Numbered from the stretch's first letter, positions 16,395 to 25,208 are shown. The stretch is 64,000 nucleotides of DNA from Sphaerisporangium siamense (GCF_014205275.1 NZ_JACHND010000001.1:5456001-5520000); one strand, 5' to 3'. Notes: generated by a model not told the origin, from the sequence alone. Numbers and translations are program-made.

Positions 16395-17582
16395 ATGGTG
16401 TACAAGAAGGTGACCGGCGCGCGGGCGCCCATCCGCATGTGGGCGGACCCCGGCGAGGTCGAGCCGCAGGCGATGCAGCAGCTCCGTAACGTCGCGAACC
16501 TTCCGTGGACGCATGGTGTCGCCGTGATGCCCGACGTGCATTACGGCATGGGGGCCACCGTGGGCTCGGTCATCGCGATGCGCGACGCCGTGTCGCCCGC
16601 GGCGGTCGGCGTGGACATCGGCTGCGGCATGAGCGCGGTCCGCACCTCGCTCACCGTCCACGACCTGCCCGACAACCTGCCCTACCTGCGCTCGCGCCTG
16701 GAGCAGGCGATCCCGGTCGGGTTCCACGCCCACAAGCGCCCGGTGAACCCCGCCGCGCTGCACGGCTTCCCCACGGGAGACTGGGCGGGGTTCTGGAAGG
16801 GCTTCGACGAGCTGGCCCCCGCGGTGCGGGGCCGCCGCGACAGGGCCGAGGTCCAGATGGGCACGCTCGGCGGCGGCAACCACTTCCTTGAGGTGTGCGC
16901 CGACGACGAGGGCACGGTGTGGGTCGTCCTGCACTCCGGCTCGCGCAACATCGGCAAGGAGCTCGCCGAGCACCACATCGAGCAGGCGCGCAAGCTGCCC
17001 CACAACCAGGACCTCCCCGACCGTGACCTGGCCGTCTTCGTCGGCGGGACGGTCAAGATGGACGCCTACCGCCGCGACCTGTTCTGGGCGCAGGACTACG
17101 CCCGGCGCAACCGCGCCATCATGATGGCGCTGGTCTGCGGCGTGCTGCGCAAGCACTTCGCGGGCATCTCCTTCGACCGTCCCATCTCCTGCCACCACAA
17201 CTACGTGGCGGAGGAGACCTACGACGGCGTGGACCTGCTGGTCACCCGCAAGGGCGCGATCCGGGCGGGCGAGGGGGACCTCGGCATCATCCCCGGGTCG
17301 ATGGCGACCGGCACCTACATCGTCAGGGGCCTCGGGAACGCCCAGGCGTTCAACTCCGCCTCCCACGGCGCGGGCCGCAGGATGAGCAGGGCCAAGGCGA
17401 AGAAGACCTTCACGCTGGGCGACCTGCAGGCGCAGACCGGCGGGGTGGAGTGCCGCAAGGACGCCGGGGTGCTGGACGAGATCCCGGGCGCCTACAAGGA
17501 CATCGAGTCGGTCATGGCGGCCCAGTCCGACCTGGTCGAGGTGGTCGCCCACCTGCGCCAGATCATCTGCGTCAAGGGCTGA
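16395..17582 (+). CDS. rtcB: RtcB-type RNA ligase (3'-phosphate/5'-OH)
   Basis: This 395-residue protein is an RtcB RNA ligase, which joins 2',3'-cyclic phosphate or 3'-phosphate ends to 5'-OH ends using GTP and Mn2+. All family motifs are present: DVHYGMGATVGSV, GVDIGCGM (metal-binding Cys), GTLGGGNHFLE, HSGSRNIG, GSMATGTYIVRG, the guanylylated histidine in SHGAGR, and CRKDAGVLDEIPGAYKDI near the end. AAGGAGG precedes ATG 16395 by about 10 bases. No archease or RNA cyclase (rtcA) gene is adjacent, so the gene stands alone. The role is probably RNA or tRNA repair; conditions of use are not visible. Confidence 0.94.
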   Translation: MVYKKVTGARAPIRMWADPGEVEPQAMQQLRNVANLPWTHGVAVMPDVHYGMGATVGSVIAMRDAVSPAAVGVDIGCGMSAVRTSLTVHDLPDNLPYLRSRLEQAIPVGFHAHKRPVNPAALHGFPTGDWAGFWKGFDELAPAVRGRRDRAEVQMGTLGGGNHFLEVCADDEGTVWVVLHSGSRNIGKELAEHHIEQARKLPHNQDLPDRDLAVFVGGTVKMDAYRRDLFWAQDYARRNRAIMMALVCGVLRKHFAGISFDRPISCHHNYVAEETYDGVDLLVTRKGAIRAGEGDLGIIPGSMATGTYIVRGLGNAQAFNSASHGAGRRMSRAKAKKTFTLGDLQAQTGGVECRKDAGVLDEIPGAYKDIESVMAAQSDLVEVVAHLRQIICVKG

Positions 17583-17587
17583 GCGTC

Positions 17588-17606
17588 TCCCGGCCCGCCG
17601 CCGGGA
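17588..17606 (+). terminator. Possible terminator after rtcB
   Basis: A perfect 7-bp stem TCCCGGC/GCCGGGA (17588-17594, 17600-17606) with a 5-base loop starts six bases after the rtcB stop. No T tract follows. Confidence 0.4.
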
Positions 17607-17817
17607 ATCGTCCGGCGGGCATTCCGGGCGATTCCCCGTTCGGCGCGCCGGACGCCGGCCCGGCCGTTCCGGGCGGACCTCGGGGGCGCGCGGCGCGGGC
17701 GCGGTCCACCGTCTAGTGTGAAATGTACTGTGGAACATCGTTCACATCGGCGGTGCGGCTGCCGGGGGCGCGTCCCGCGCGGTCGTGGACGCACGCGACG
17801 TGAGGAGGGCCTTCCCG

Positions 17818-18807
17818 GTGCTCGTTGACTCGTTCGGGCGAGTGGCGACCGACCTGAGGGTCTCGCTCACCGACAGGTGCAACCTCCGCTGCTCCTACTG
17901 CATGCCCCCCGAGGGCCTGGACTGGCTGCCCAAGCCGGACCTGCTCACCGCCGACGAGATCTGCAGGCTCGTCGCCGTCGGCGTGGAGCGCCTCGGCATC
18001 ACCGAGGTCCGCTTCACCGGCGGCGAGCCCCTGCTGCGCCGGGAACTGCCCGAGATCGTCGCGCGGACGGCGCCGCTGCGGCCCCGGCCCCGCCTGTCGA
18101 TCACCTCCAACGGCATCGGGCTCGCCCGCCTGGCCGCGCCGCTGGCCGCCGCGGGCCTCGACCGCGTCAACGTCTCCCTCGACACCCTCGACAGGGACAC
18201 CTTCGTCCGGCTCGCCCACCGCGACCGGCTCGCCGACGTCCTGGCCGGGCTCGCCGCCGCCGCGGAGGCCGGGCTGCGCCCGGTGAAGGTCAACGCGGTG
18301 CTGATGCGCGGCGTCAACGACCACGAGGCCGTGCCGCTGCTGCGCCACTGCCTGGAGCACGGCTACGAGCTGCGGTTCATCGAGCAGATGCCGCTGGACG
18401 CCCAGCACGGCTGGCGCCGCGAGGGCATGGTGACCGCCGACGAGATCCTCGCCGGGCTCGGCCGCGCCTTCTCGCTCACCCCCGACGACCCCGAGGCCCG
18501 CGGCAGCGCGCCCGCCGAGATCTTCCTCGTGGACGGCGGCCCGGCCAGGGTCGGGGTCATCGGCTCGGTCACCCGCCCGTTCTGCGGGGCCTGCGACCGG
18601 GTGCGGCTGACCGCCGACGGCCAGATCCGCACCTGCCTGTTCGCCACCGAGGAGTCCGACCTGCGCGGCGCGATGCGCGCGGGCGCCTCCGACGACGAGC
18701 TCGCCGAGCGCTGGGCCACCGCCGTCCGCGGCAAGCGCGCCGGGCACGGCATCGACGACCCCGGCTTCCTGCAGCCGGCGCGGCCCATGTCGGCCATCGG
18801 CGGCTGA
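17818..18807 (+). CDS. moaA: GTP 3',8-cyclase, molybdenum cofactor biosynthesis
   Basis: This 329-residue radical-SAM enzyme makes 3',8-cyclo-GTP, the first step of molybdopterin synthesis. The SAM-cluster motif is C21NLRC25SYC28M, the GGE motif is FTGGEPLLR, and the C-terminal second cluster is CGACDRVRLT followed by RTCLF. The protein ends in Gly-Gly as MoaA proteins do. GTG 17818 gives the standard N-terminus (LVDSFGRVATDLRVSLTDRCN) and has AGGAGG at 17803-17808; an in-frame GTG at 17785 lacks a ribosome site. It is followed by mobA and a DUF6457 gene, an apparent cofactor operon, though moaC, moaE and moeA are not in the window. Confidence 0.94.
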   Translation: MLVDSFGRVATDLRVSLTDRCNLRCSYCMPPEGLDWLPKPDLLTADEICRLVAVGVERLGITEVRFTGGEPLLRRELPEIVARTAPLRPRPRLSITSNGIGLARLAAPLAAAGLDRVNVSLDTLDRDTFVRLAHRDRLADVLAGLAAAAEAGLRPVKVNAVLMRGVNDHEAVPLLRHCLEHGYELRFIEQMPLDAQHGWRREGMVTADEILAGLGRAFSLTPDDPEARGSAPAEIFLVDGGPARVGVIGSVTRPFCGACDRVRLTADGQIRTCLFATEESDLRGAMRAGASDDELAERWATAVRGKRAGHGIDDPGFLQPARPMSAIGG

Positions 18808-18878
18808 CCGTGCCTCCCGCGGCCCCCAGCGCCCCGTACGGCGGCCGGGAGCGCCCCGCGAGGGATCACGACGCGGTC

Positions 18879-19481
18879 ATGCCCTCCGAGGCGCTCAACG
18901 AGCCCTACGACGCCGTGGTGCTCGCCGGGGGAGAGGCGCGCCGGCTCGGCGGACGGGACAAGCCGGGCGTCACCGTGGGCGGGCTGCCGTTGATCGCGCG
19001 GGTCGCCGCCGCGGTGCCGGACGCCGCGCGCCTGATCGTCGCCGGGCCCGCCCGCCCCGGGCTGCCGCCGCGCGCCGAGTTCGTCCGCGAGGACCCGCCC
19101 GGCGGCGGGCCGGTCCCCGCCGTCCGCGCGGGGCTGGCGAGGGCGTCCGCGCCGTGGACGGCCCTGCTGGCCGCCGACCTCCCCTTCCTGCTCCCCGGGC
19201 ACGTCCTGGCGCTGCGCGCGGCCGCCGCCGGCGGCGCGGGCGCCGTCCTGGTGGACGAGGAGGGCCGCGAGCAGTGGCTGACCGGCGTCTGGCGCACCGG
19301 GACGCTCGCCCGCGCCCTCGCCGCCTACACCGGCCGTTCGCTGCGCGGCGTGCTCGGCCCGCTGGAACCGGCGCGGCTCGGCCTGCCGGTCGGCGACGGA
19401 GGGCGGGTTCCGTGGTTCGATTGCGACACGATCGACGATGTGAAAGACGCGAGAAGGCGGCTCGCTCCCGGCGCGTCGTGA
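18879..19481 (+). CDS. mobA: Molybdenum cofactor guanylyltransferase
   Basis: This protein of about 200 residues is an NTP transferase that attaches GMP to molybdopterin (MGD formation). It carries LAGGEARRLGGRDKP, the MobA version of the nucleotide-binding loop, RVAAAVPDAARLIVAG, EDPPGGGPVPAVRAGL and LAADLPFL with the metal-binding Asp. The start is uncertain: ATG 18879 has only AGGGA 13 bases upstream, while GTG 18810, two bases after the moaA stop, would add 23 residues rich in Pro and Arg. Either way it sits directly behind moaA and is probably co-transcribed. Confidence 0.85.
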   Translation: MPSEALNEPYDAVVLAGGEARRLGGRDKPGVTVGGLPLIARVAAAVPDAARLIVAGPARPGLPPRAEFVREDPPGGGPVPAVRAGLARASAPWTALLAADLPFLLPGHVLALRAAAAGGAGAVLVDEEGREQWLTGVWRTGTLARALAAYTGRSLRGVLGPLEPARLGLPVGDGGRVPWFDCDTIDDVKDARRRLAPGAS

Positions 19482-19549
19482 ATCACCGGCGGACGCGCGG
19501 GAAAAGCCGTTTCCGGTCCGTACGAATATCTCCGGAGGAAAGAGACGCC

Positions 19550-19807
19550 ATGAATGTGCTGGCCGAGTGGACGGCGCTGGTCTGCAAGGAACTCGGCATC
19601 GACCCCGAGCGAATCGATCGTGACGCGGTTCTGGACCTGACCAGAGACGTGGCCCACGGCGTGGCGCGCCCGGCCGCCCCGCTCACGGCGTACCTGCTCG
19701 GGCTGGCCCAGGGTGCGGGCACCGCGGCGCCGGACGCCCTGGAAACGCTCTCGACGCTGGCCCGCAACTGGGGGCAGGCGACGGCCGAGACTTTGGGCGA
19801 TCATTAG
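19550..19807 (+). CDS. DUF6457-family small protein
   Basis: This 85-residue acidic helical protein starts MNVLAEWTALVCKELGID and matches the DUF6457 family, which in actinobacteria often follows mobA or formate dehydrogenase accessory genes. GGAGGAA at 19534-19540 lies 9 bases before the ATG. The function is unknown; the family's association with molybdopterin genes, as I recall it, and its place here 68 bases after mobA suggest an accessory role in molybdenum cofactor or molybdoenzyme maturation. Confidence 0.75.
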   Translation: MNVLAEWTALVCKELGIDPERIDRDAVLDLTRDVAHGVARPAAPLTAYLLGLAQGAGTAAPDALETLSTLARNWGQATAETLGDH

Positions 19808-19871
19808 GGCGTCCACGGGACGTTGTGGACATCACGAAAACCGTATTACGGGAGTTTTCCCGGGAAATGGA

Positions 19872-19910
19872 CGACGCCGGGTGGTTACGGGGGCAAACCA
19901 CCCGGCGTCG
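19872..19910. terminator. Strong hairpin terminator between convergent genes
   Basis: A perfect 15-bp stem (19872-19886 with 19896-19910; CGACGCCGGGTGGTT/AACCACCCGGCGTCG) with a 9-base loop, between the DUF6457 gene and the convergent DUF3099 gene. Confidence 0.85.
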
Positions 19911-20023
19911 CATCATCGGCGTTCCGACGGGGGCCCGGAACGCCGGCACGAGCGCTCCGACGGGGGACCAGAGCGCTTGTCTAAAGCGTACACCTACAAC
20001 CCATGGGGTGCGTCAAGAGTTTG

Positions 20024-20398
20024 TCACGACCCGATCTCGCGTCGGTGGAGTGGTATCTCGGTTTGGTTAGGTGCTTCATGCTCAAAGGCCGAGCTCACGC
20101 CGCGGCTCGGCTGGTTGGCGCCGATCACCGCGATGTACGGCAGGAAGATCGCTCCGGCCACGAACAGGGCCCTGACCGGCCACGGCACGTTCAGCACGAC
20201 CGCCAGGACAAGGCATACCAATCGGATCCCCATCTGGACGAAATACCGCTTCTCGCGGCGGCCGATGTCCGCGGACAGCGATGGCTGGGCGTCGGTGACC
20301 TGATGAACGACCGGGCGTCGATGCCATACCTTCACAGCTTCCACCGTAGACCCAGGACCGGCGGGGTGTTCCGGCGGCCGCCGGTCCGCGGGCGTCAT
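20024..20398 (-). CDS. DUF3099-family membrane protein
   Basis: This 124-residue protein has a cytoplasmic N-terminus with TDAQPSLSADIGRREKRYFVQMGIR, the start of DUF3099, then two closely spaced hydrophobic helices (LVCLVLAVVLNV and ALFVAGAIFLPYIAVIGAN). Small two-helix membrane proteins of this kind are common in actinobacteria; the function is unknown. ATG 20398 is the first start in frame; one may exist further in. It is divergent from the dodecin gene at 20431, and the 32-base gap means the two promoters must overlap or lie inside the genes. Confidence 0.8.
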   Translation of the reverse strand: MTPADRRPPEHPAGPGSTVEAVKVWHRRPVVHQVTDAQPSLSADIGRREKRYFVQMGIRLVCLVLAVVLNVPWPVRALFVAGAIFLPYIAVIGANQPSRGVSSAFEHEAPNQTEIPLHRREIGS

Positions 20399-20430
20399 AC
20401 GATCAGGGGCGACCGTGAGGAGAATGCAGG

Positions 20431-20643
20431 ATGACCGACCGTACCTACCGCGTGACCGAGATCGTCGGCACGTCCCCCGAGAGCGTCGACCAGGCGATAC
20501 GCAACGGGATACGCCGCGCGGCCGAGACTTTGCGCCACCTGGACTGGTTCGAGGTCACCGAGGTCCGCGGCCACATCCAGGACGGCGAGGTCGGCCACTT
20601 CCAGGTCGGCATGAAGGTCGGCTTCCGCCTGGAGGACTCCTGA
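20431..20643 (+). CDS. Dodecin (flavin-storage protein)
   Basis: This 70-residue protein matches dodecin in length and sequence: YRVTEIVGTSPESVDQAIRNG, then LDWFEVTEVRGHI with the Trp that stacks on flavin, and GHFQVGMKVGFRLE at the end. Dodecins form hollow dodecamers that bind riboflavin, FMN or CoA and buffer free flavin in the cytoplasm. AGGAG at 20418-20422 lies about 8 bases before ATG 20431. It is followed by a 14-bp hairpin terminator and forms its own transcription unit. Confidence 0.93.
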   Translation: MTDRTYRVTEIVGTSPESVDQAIRNGIRRAAETLRHLDWFEVTEVRGHIQDGEVGHFQVGMKVGFRLEDS

Positions 20644-20666
20644 CCCGCCGCGTGACGCCGACAGGG

Positions 20667-20697
20667 CCCGGCCGCCGGGAGACTCCCGGCGGCCGGG
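20667..20697. terminator. Perfect 14-bp hairpin terminator
   Basis: Arms 20667-20680 and 20684-20697 (CCCGGCCGCCGGGA/TCCCGGCGGCCGGG) with a 3-base loop, between the convergent dodecin and tldE genes. Confidence 0.85.
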
Positions 20698-20733
20698 ACC
20701 ACGCTCGCGCCGGCCCGCGCGGACCGGCCCGCC

Positions 20734-22101
20734 TCAGCTGGCCTGGCTGACCGTCGACATGTTGAAGTCGGGCACGCGTACAGCCGGCATGACCGCCCGG
20801 GTGAAGTAGTCGCTCCACTCGCGCGGCAGCGTGTGCTCCTCGCGTCCGACCTCGGTCATCCTGTCCAGCAGGCCGACCGGGCTCTCGTTGAAGCGGAAGT
20901 TGTTGACCTCGCCGACCACCTCGCCCTTCTCGACGAGGTACACGCCGTCCCGGGTGAGCCCGGTCAGCAGCAGCGTCTGCGGGTCCACCTCGCGGATGTA
21001 CCACAAGCAGGTCAGCAGCAGGCCGCGCTCGGTGGAGGCGACCATCTCGTCCAGCGACCGCCCGCCGTCCGGGCCCGTCATGATCAGGTTGTCGATCGCC
21101 GGGGTCGTGGCCAGGCCCGTCAACTCGGCGGAGTGGCGGGTCTGCAGCAGCGCCGCCAGCGAGCCGTCGTGGATCCAGTCGGTGGACGACAGCGGCAGGC
21201 CGTTGTCGAACACCGACCGCTGCCGGCCGCCCGCGTGCGCGATCACGAACGGGGCGCACTGGATGCCCGCGGCCGCGGGGTCGCTGGACAGCCGCACCGG
21301 CGAGCCGGACAGGGACTCGCCCACGCGGGTGCCGCCGCCCGGCTTGGAGAACACGGTGCGCCCGTCGGCCGCGTCCCTCGCGCCCGCCGACCAGTACAGA
21401 TAGATCATCAGGTCGGCGACCGACGACGGCGGGATCAGCGTCTCGTACCGGCCCGGGGGCAGGTCGAGGCGGCGCTTGGCCCAGTCCAGGCGGCGCGCCA
21501 GCCCGGCGTCCAGCGCCGCGACGTCGACGTCGGAGAAGTCCCGCGTCGCCACGCCGGTCCAGGCCGAACGGGTCATGTCCGGCGACTTGGCGTTCAGCTC
21601 CAGGCGGCCGGTCGGCTGGTCGTGGCGCAGGCGCAGACCCGAGGACGAGCCCAGGAACGTCGTGGTGAGCACGTGCTCGGCGAAGCCGTACAGCTTGCGG
21701 TTGGCCGTCTCGGCCACGGCGAACGCCTCGCCGAGGGCCGGGGCGAACGCCGAGAACACCCCGATCGAGGTCGGCTCGGCCGGGACGTCCCAGTCGGGCG
21801 ACACCGCGGGGCCGACCAGCGGGCGGGCGTCCTCGGCCGGAGGGGCCTCGCGCGAGGCGAGGTCCGCCGCGGCCACCACGTCGGCGAGCTGGTCGGGACG
21901 CACGGCCGACCGCGAGACCACGCCGACGCCCTGCCCGGTCACCGAGATCACGGTGAGCCGTGAGGACCGGGTGACCCCGTTGGTGGTGAGCGTGTTGCCG
22001 GCGTAGCGGAGGTTCGCCGTGGACCCCTCGTCGACGATCACGACGCAGTCGTCGGCCTTGCTGAGGGCAAGGGCGCGCTCGACGGTCTCCTGAGGAGTCA
22101 C
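20734..22101 (-). CDS. tldE: TldE/PmbA-family protein of the TldD-TldE protease
   Basis: This 455-residue protein is the partner subunit of TldD. TldD-TldE is a heterodimeric metalloprotease that degrades unfolded peptides and trims modified-peptide precursors (microcin B17, CcdA in E. coli). TldE subunits lack the zinc motif and none is visible here; family features include GVGVVSRSA, the segment TDWIHDGSLAALLQTRHSA, and the C-terminal FRFNESPVGLLDRM. GTG 22101 overlaps the tldD stop by 4 bases (GTGA), so the two are translationally coupled. A hairpin terminator follows. No peptide-precursor gene was recognised nearby. Confidence 0.88.
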   Translation of the reverse strand: MTPQETVERALALSKADDCVVIVDEGSTANLRYAGNTLTTNGVTRSSRLTVISVTGQGVGVVSRSAVRPDQLADVVAAADLASREAPPAEDARPLVGPAVSPDWDVPAEPTSIGVFSAFAPALGEAFAVAETANRKLYGFAEHVLTTTFLGSSSGLRLRHDQPTGRLELNAKSPDMTRSAWTGVATRDFSDVDVAALDAGLARRLDWAKRRLDLPPGRYETLIPPSSVADLMIYLYWSAGARDAADGRTVFSKPGGGTRVGESLSGSPVRLSSDPAAAGIQCAPFVIAHAGGRQRSVFDNGLPLSSTDWIHDGSLAALLQTRHSAELTGLATTPAIDNLIMTGPDGGRSLDEMVASTERGLLLTCLWYIREVDPQTLLLTGLTRDGVYLVEKGEVVGEVNNFRFNESPVGLLDRMTEVGREEHTLPREWSDYFTRAVMPAVRVPDFNMSTVSQAS

Positions 22102-23597
22102 TTTCCACCCTCCTGAACGGTGTTGAGAATCTTGACCCCGCGGAACAGGGCGGACGGGCACCCGTGGCTCACCGGAGCCACCTGCCCCGGCTGGCCCTTG
22201 CCGCAGTTCATCGCGCCGCCCAGCACGTAGGTCTGCGGGCCGCCGACCGCCTCCATGGACCGCCAGAAGTCGGTGGTCGTCGCCTGGTAGGCGACGTCGC
22301 GCACCTGGCCGGTGACCCGGCCGTTCTCGATGAGGTAGAAGCGCTGGCCCGTGAACTGGAAGTTGTAGCGCTGCATGTCGATGGACCAGCTCTTGTCGCC
22401 CAGGATGAACAGGCCGCGCTCCACGCGCGAGATCAGCTCCTCGGTCGAGGGGCCCTCGCTCGCGGGCAGCAGCGAGACGTTGGCCATGCGCTGGATGGGC
22501 ACGTGCCCGGGGGAGTCGGCGAACGCGCACCCGTTGGAGGGCCCGAGGCCCTTCAGCAGCGCCATGCGCCGGTCGAGCTGGTAGCCCACCAGCCGCCCGT
22601 CGCGCACGATGTCGAAGCGCCGCGTCGCCACGCCCTCGTCGTCGTAGCCGATCGTGGCCAGCCCGTGCTCGGCGGTGCGGTCGCCGGTGACGTTCATGAT
22701 CGGCGAGCCGTACTGCAGCGTGCCGAGCTTGTCGAAGGTCGCGAAGCTCGTCCCCGCGTACGCCGCCTCGTAGCCGAGCGCCCGGTCGAGCTCGGTGGCG
22801 TGCCCGATGGACTCGTGGATGGTCAGCCACAGGTTGGACGGGTGGATGACCAGGTCGTACGGCCCGGCCTCGACCGAGGGGGCCTTGAGCTTCTCCTCCA
22901 GCAGCTCGGGCAGCAGCGCGACCTCCGAGGGGAAGTCCCACCCGGTGCCGGTGAGGTACTCGTAGCCGCGCCCCGCGGGCGGGGCCAGCGTGCGCATGTC
23001 GTCGAAGCGGCCCTCGGCCGCCCGCATCGCGGTGAGGACCGGGTGGGTCCTGACCCGCTGCTGCGTGGTGTCGGTGCCGGCGGTGTCGGCGTAGAACTTC
23101 TGCTCCTTGACCTGCATGAGAGAGGCGGCGACGTGGTCGACGCGCGGATCTTTCAGCAGGCCGGCCGACCAGTCGGCCAGCAGCGCCACCTTCTCCTTCA
23201 ACGGCACGGAGAAGGGGTCGACCTCGTAGGACGACACCCAGGTGACGCCGGCGTGGACCGGCTCCGGCGCGAGCTCGACCGGCTCGCGGTTCACGGCGGC
23301 GGCGACCCTGGCCACCTCGACGGCCTGCTCGGCCACCGCCGCGGCCGCCTCCGGAGTCAGCTCGATGCCGGCGGCGAAGCCCCACGTGCCGTCGCGGATC
23401 ACCCGCACGGCGTAGCCGAGGTCGTCGGCGTCCATGGAGCCCTCTAGCCGGGCGTCGAAAAGGTTCAGGGTTTCGCCACGCACCCGCTCCAGCCGGAAGT
23501 CGGCGTGCTCGGCGCCCAGGTCGCGGGCACGCTGCAGGGCCGCGTCCGCCAATTGCCGCAGAGGCAGGGCGAGAAAGTCGGGATCGATCTGGCGCAT
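22098..23597 (-). CDS. tldD: TldD metalloprotease subunit
   Basis: This 499-residue protein is the catalytic subunit of the TldD-TldE protease, with the zinc motif H261ESIGH266 in LWLTIHESIGHATE, the glycine-rich GNAMN-type segment near the C-terminus (VLGGAMNCGKGQPGQ) where a Cys supplies another ligand, and the CPSALFRGVKILN ending. The likely start is ATG 23597: a TAGGAT -10 element (23605-23610, minus strand) lies exactly 7 bases upstream and there is no ribosome site, indicating a leaderless mRNA; GTG 23603 is the alternative. It is divergent from fabG with 76 bases between. Confidence 0.9.
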   Translation of the reverse strand: MRQIDPDFLALPLRQLADAALQRARDLGAEHADFRLERVRGETLNLFDARLEGSMDADDLGYAVRVIRDGTWGFAAGIELTPEAAAAVAEQAVEVARVAAAVNREPVELAPEPVHAGVTWVSSYEVDPFSVPLKEKVALLADWSAGLLKDPRVDHVAASLMQVKEQKFYADTAGTDTTQQRVRTHPVLTAMRAAEGRFDDMRTLAPPAGRGYEYLTGTGWDFPSEVALLPELLEEKLKAPSVEAGPYDLVIHPSNLWLTIHESIGHATELDRALGYEAAYAGTSFATFDKLGTLQYGSPIMNVTGDRTAEHGLATIGYDDEGVATRRFDIVRDGRLVGYQLDRRMALLKGLGPSNGCAFADSPGHVPIQRMANVSLLPASEGPSTEELISRVERGLFILGDKSWSIDMQRYNFQFTGQRFYLIENGRVTGQVRDVAYQATTTDFWRSMEAVGGPQTYVLGGAMNCGKGQPGQVAPVSHGCPSALFRGVKILNTVQEGGK

Positions 23598-23604
23598 GTC
23601 CACG

Positions 23605-23610
23605 ATCCTA
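23605..23610 (-). promoter_or_regulatory. -10 element (TAGGAT) of leaderless tldD
   Basis: TAGGAT ends 7 bases before the ATG at 23597; no ribosome site is present. Confidence 0.55.
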
Positions 23611-23660
23611 ACCCTGTGATCTTGTGCGGCGCGGATAAGCGTTTACCTGCGAGTAGGCGA

Positions 23661-23666
23661 TAGCGT
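23661..23666 (+). promoter_or_regulatory. -10 element (TAGCGT) of leaderless fabG
   Basis: TAGCGT ends 7 bases before the second ATG at 23674. This favours 23674 over the ATG at 23668, which lies just one base after the element. Confidence 0.6.
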
Positions 23667-23673
23667 CATGGCC

Positions 23674-24378
23674 ATGGCTCGATCAGTACTCGTAACCGGC
23701 GGCAACCGCGGCATCGGCCTCTCGATCGCCCGCGAGCTGGCCGCCGCCGGTGACGCCGTCGCCGTCACCTACCGCTCGGGAGAGCCTCCCGAGGGGCTGT
23801 TCGGCGTGCGGTGCGACGTCACCAGCGCGGAGGATGTGGACACGGCCTTCTCCAAGGCGGAGGCCGAGCACGGGCCCGTCGAGGTCGTCGTCGCCAACGC
23901 CGGCGTCACCAAGGACACCCTCCTTCCTCTCATGAAGGAGGACGACTTCACCGGCGTCCTCGACACCAACCTGACCGGCGCCTTCCGCGTCGCCAAGCGC
24001 GCCACCCGCGGCATGCTCAGGATGCGGCGCGGCCGCATCATCCTGCTCTCCTCGGTGGTCGCGCTGCTCGGGTCGGCCGGACAGACCAACTACGCCGCCT
24101 CCAAGGCCGGCCTCGTCGGCTTCGGCCGGTCGCTGGCCCGCGAGCTCGGCTCGCGCGGCATCACCGTCAACGTCGTCGCCCCCGGGTTCGTCGAGACCGA
24201 CATGACGGCCGCGCTGGAGCCCGCGCAGCAAGAGGCCATCCTCAGGAACGTCCCGCTCGGCCGCGCCGCCACCCCCGCGGACGTCGCCCGGGTGGTCAAG
24301 TTCCTGGCGAGCGACGACGCCGCCTACATCACCGGGGCCGTGATCCCCGTGGACGGCGGCATGGGAATGGGGCACTGA
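23674..24378 (+). CDS. fabG: 3-oxoacyl-[acyl-carrier-protein] reductase (MabA-like)
   Basis: This 234-residue short-chain dehydrogenase reduces 3-oxoacyl-ACP with NADPH in type II fatty acid synthesis. It has the cofactor loop VTGGNRGIGLSIARE, NAGVTKDT, the catalytic Ser-Tyr-Lys (LLSSVVAL; YAASKAGLVG) and the ending GAVIPVDGGMGMGH. It is followed one base later by an InhA-type enoyl reductase, the mabA-inhA arrangement of mycobacteria. ATG 23674 is chosen because a -10 hexamer lies 7 bases upstream and the sequence from there (MARSVLVTGG) is the usual N-terminus. Confidence 0.93.
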   Translation: MARSVLVTGGNRGIGLSIARELAAAGDAVAVTYRSGEPPEGLFGVRCDVTSAEDVDTAFSKAEAEHGPVEVVVANAGVTKDTLLPLMKEDDFTGVLDTNLTGAFRVAKRATRGMLRMRRGRIILLSSVVALLGSAGQTNYAASKAGLVGFGRSLARELGSRGITVNVVAPGFVETDMTAALEPAQQEAILRNVPLGRAATPADVARVVKFLASDDAAYITGAVIPVDGGMGMGH

Positions 24379-24379
24379 C

Positions 24380-25144
24380 ATGGGAATCCTCGACGGCAAA
24401 CGTCTCCTTGTGACCGGCGTGCTCACCGACGCCTCGATCGCCTTCTCCGTGGCGCGGCTCGCCCAGGAGCAGGGGGCCCGCATCGTCCTCACCGGCTTCG
24501 GGCGCATGAGCCTGGTCGAGCGCATCGCCAAGCGCCTGCCCGAGCCGCCGCCGGTCATCGAGCTGGACGTCCAGAACGCCGAACACCTCGACACGCTGGC
24601 CGACCGCGTCGGCGAACACCTGGACGGCCTCGACGGCGTCATGCACTCCATCGCCTTCGCCCCGCAGACCGCGCTCGGCGGCAACTTCCTCAACACCACG
24701 TGGGAGGACGTCGCCACCGCCGTCCAGGTCTCCACCTTCTCCTTCAAGTCGCTGGCCGTCGCGTGCCTGCCCCTGATGAAGGAGGGGGGCTCGGTCGTCG
24801 GCCTCGACTTCGACGCCTCCAAGGCCTGGCCGGTCTACGACTGGATGGGCGTGGCGAAGGCCGGCCTGGAGTCCTGCTCGCGGTACCTGGCGCGCGACCT
24901 GGCCAAGCACGGCATCCGGGTGAACCTGGTGGCGGCGGGCCCGCTGCGCACCATGGCCGCCAAGAGCATCCCCGGCTTCAAGGAGTTCGAGGACAGCTGG
25001 CCCGCCAAGGCGCCCCTTGGATGGGACCTGACCGACACCGAGCCCACCGCCAAGGCGTGCGTCGCCCTGCTGTCGGACTGGTTCCCCGCCACCACCGGCG
25101 AGATCGTCCACGTCGACGGCGGCGTCCACGCCGTCGGCGGCTGA
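24380..25144 (+). CDS. fabI: Enoyl-[acyl-carrier-protein] reductase (NADH), InhA-like
   Basis: This 254-residue enzyme performs the last reduction of the fatty acid elongation cycle. It aligns by eye with mycobacterial InhA: GKRLLVTGVLTDASIAFSVARLAQEQGA, ELDVQNAEHL, HSIAFAPQT, the catalytic Tyr153 and Lys160 in YDWMGVAKAGLES, and DGGVHAVGG at the end. Residue 92 is Ala where InhA has Gly. It lies one base after fabG, with weak ribosome binding, so it probably depends on the fabG transcript. A 13-bp hairpin closes the operon. Confidence 0.93.
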   Translation: MGILDGKRLLVTGVLTDASIAFSVARLAQEQGARIVLTGFGRMSLVERIAKRLPEPPPVIELDVQNAEHLDTLADRVGEHLDGLDGVMHSIAFAPQTALGGNFLNTTWEDVATAVQVSTFSFKSLAVACLPLMKEGGSVVGLDFDASKAWPVYDWMGVAKAGLESCSRYLARDLAKHGIRVNLVAAGPLRTMAAKSIPGFKEFEDSWPAKAPLGWDLTDTEPTAKACVALLSDWFPATTGEIVHVDGGVHAVGG

Positions 25145-25162
25145 CCCTCCGGCACGGACCCG

Positions 25163-25208
25163 CGCGGGGCACGGCTCCTGGTCTCAGGCCAGGCGGCCGT
25201 GCCCCGCG
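25163..25208. terminator. 13-bp hairpin between fabI and the convergent gene
   Basis: CGCGGGGCACGGC (25163-25175) pairs perfectly with GCCGTGCCCCGCG (25196-25208); the 20-base loop has its own CCTG/CAGG stem. The right arm lies inside the last codons of the minus-strand gene that ends at 25184. Confidence 0.75.
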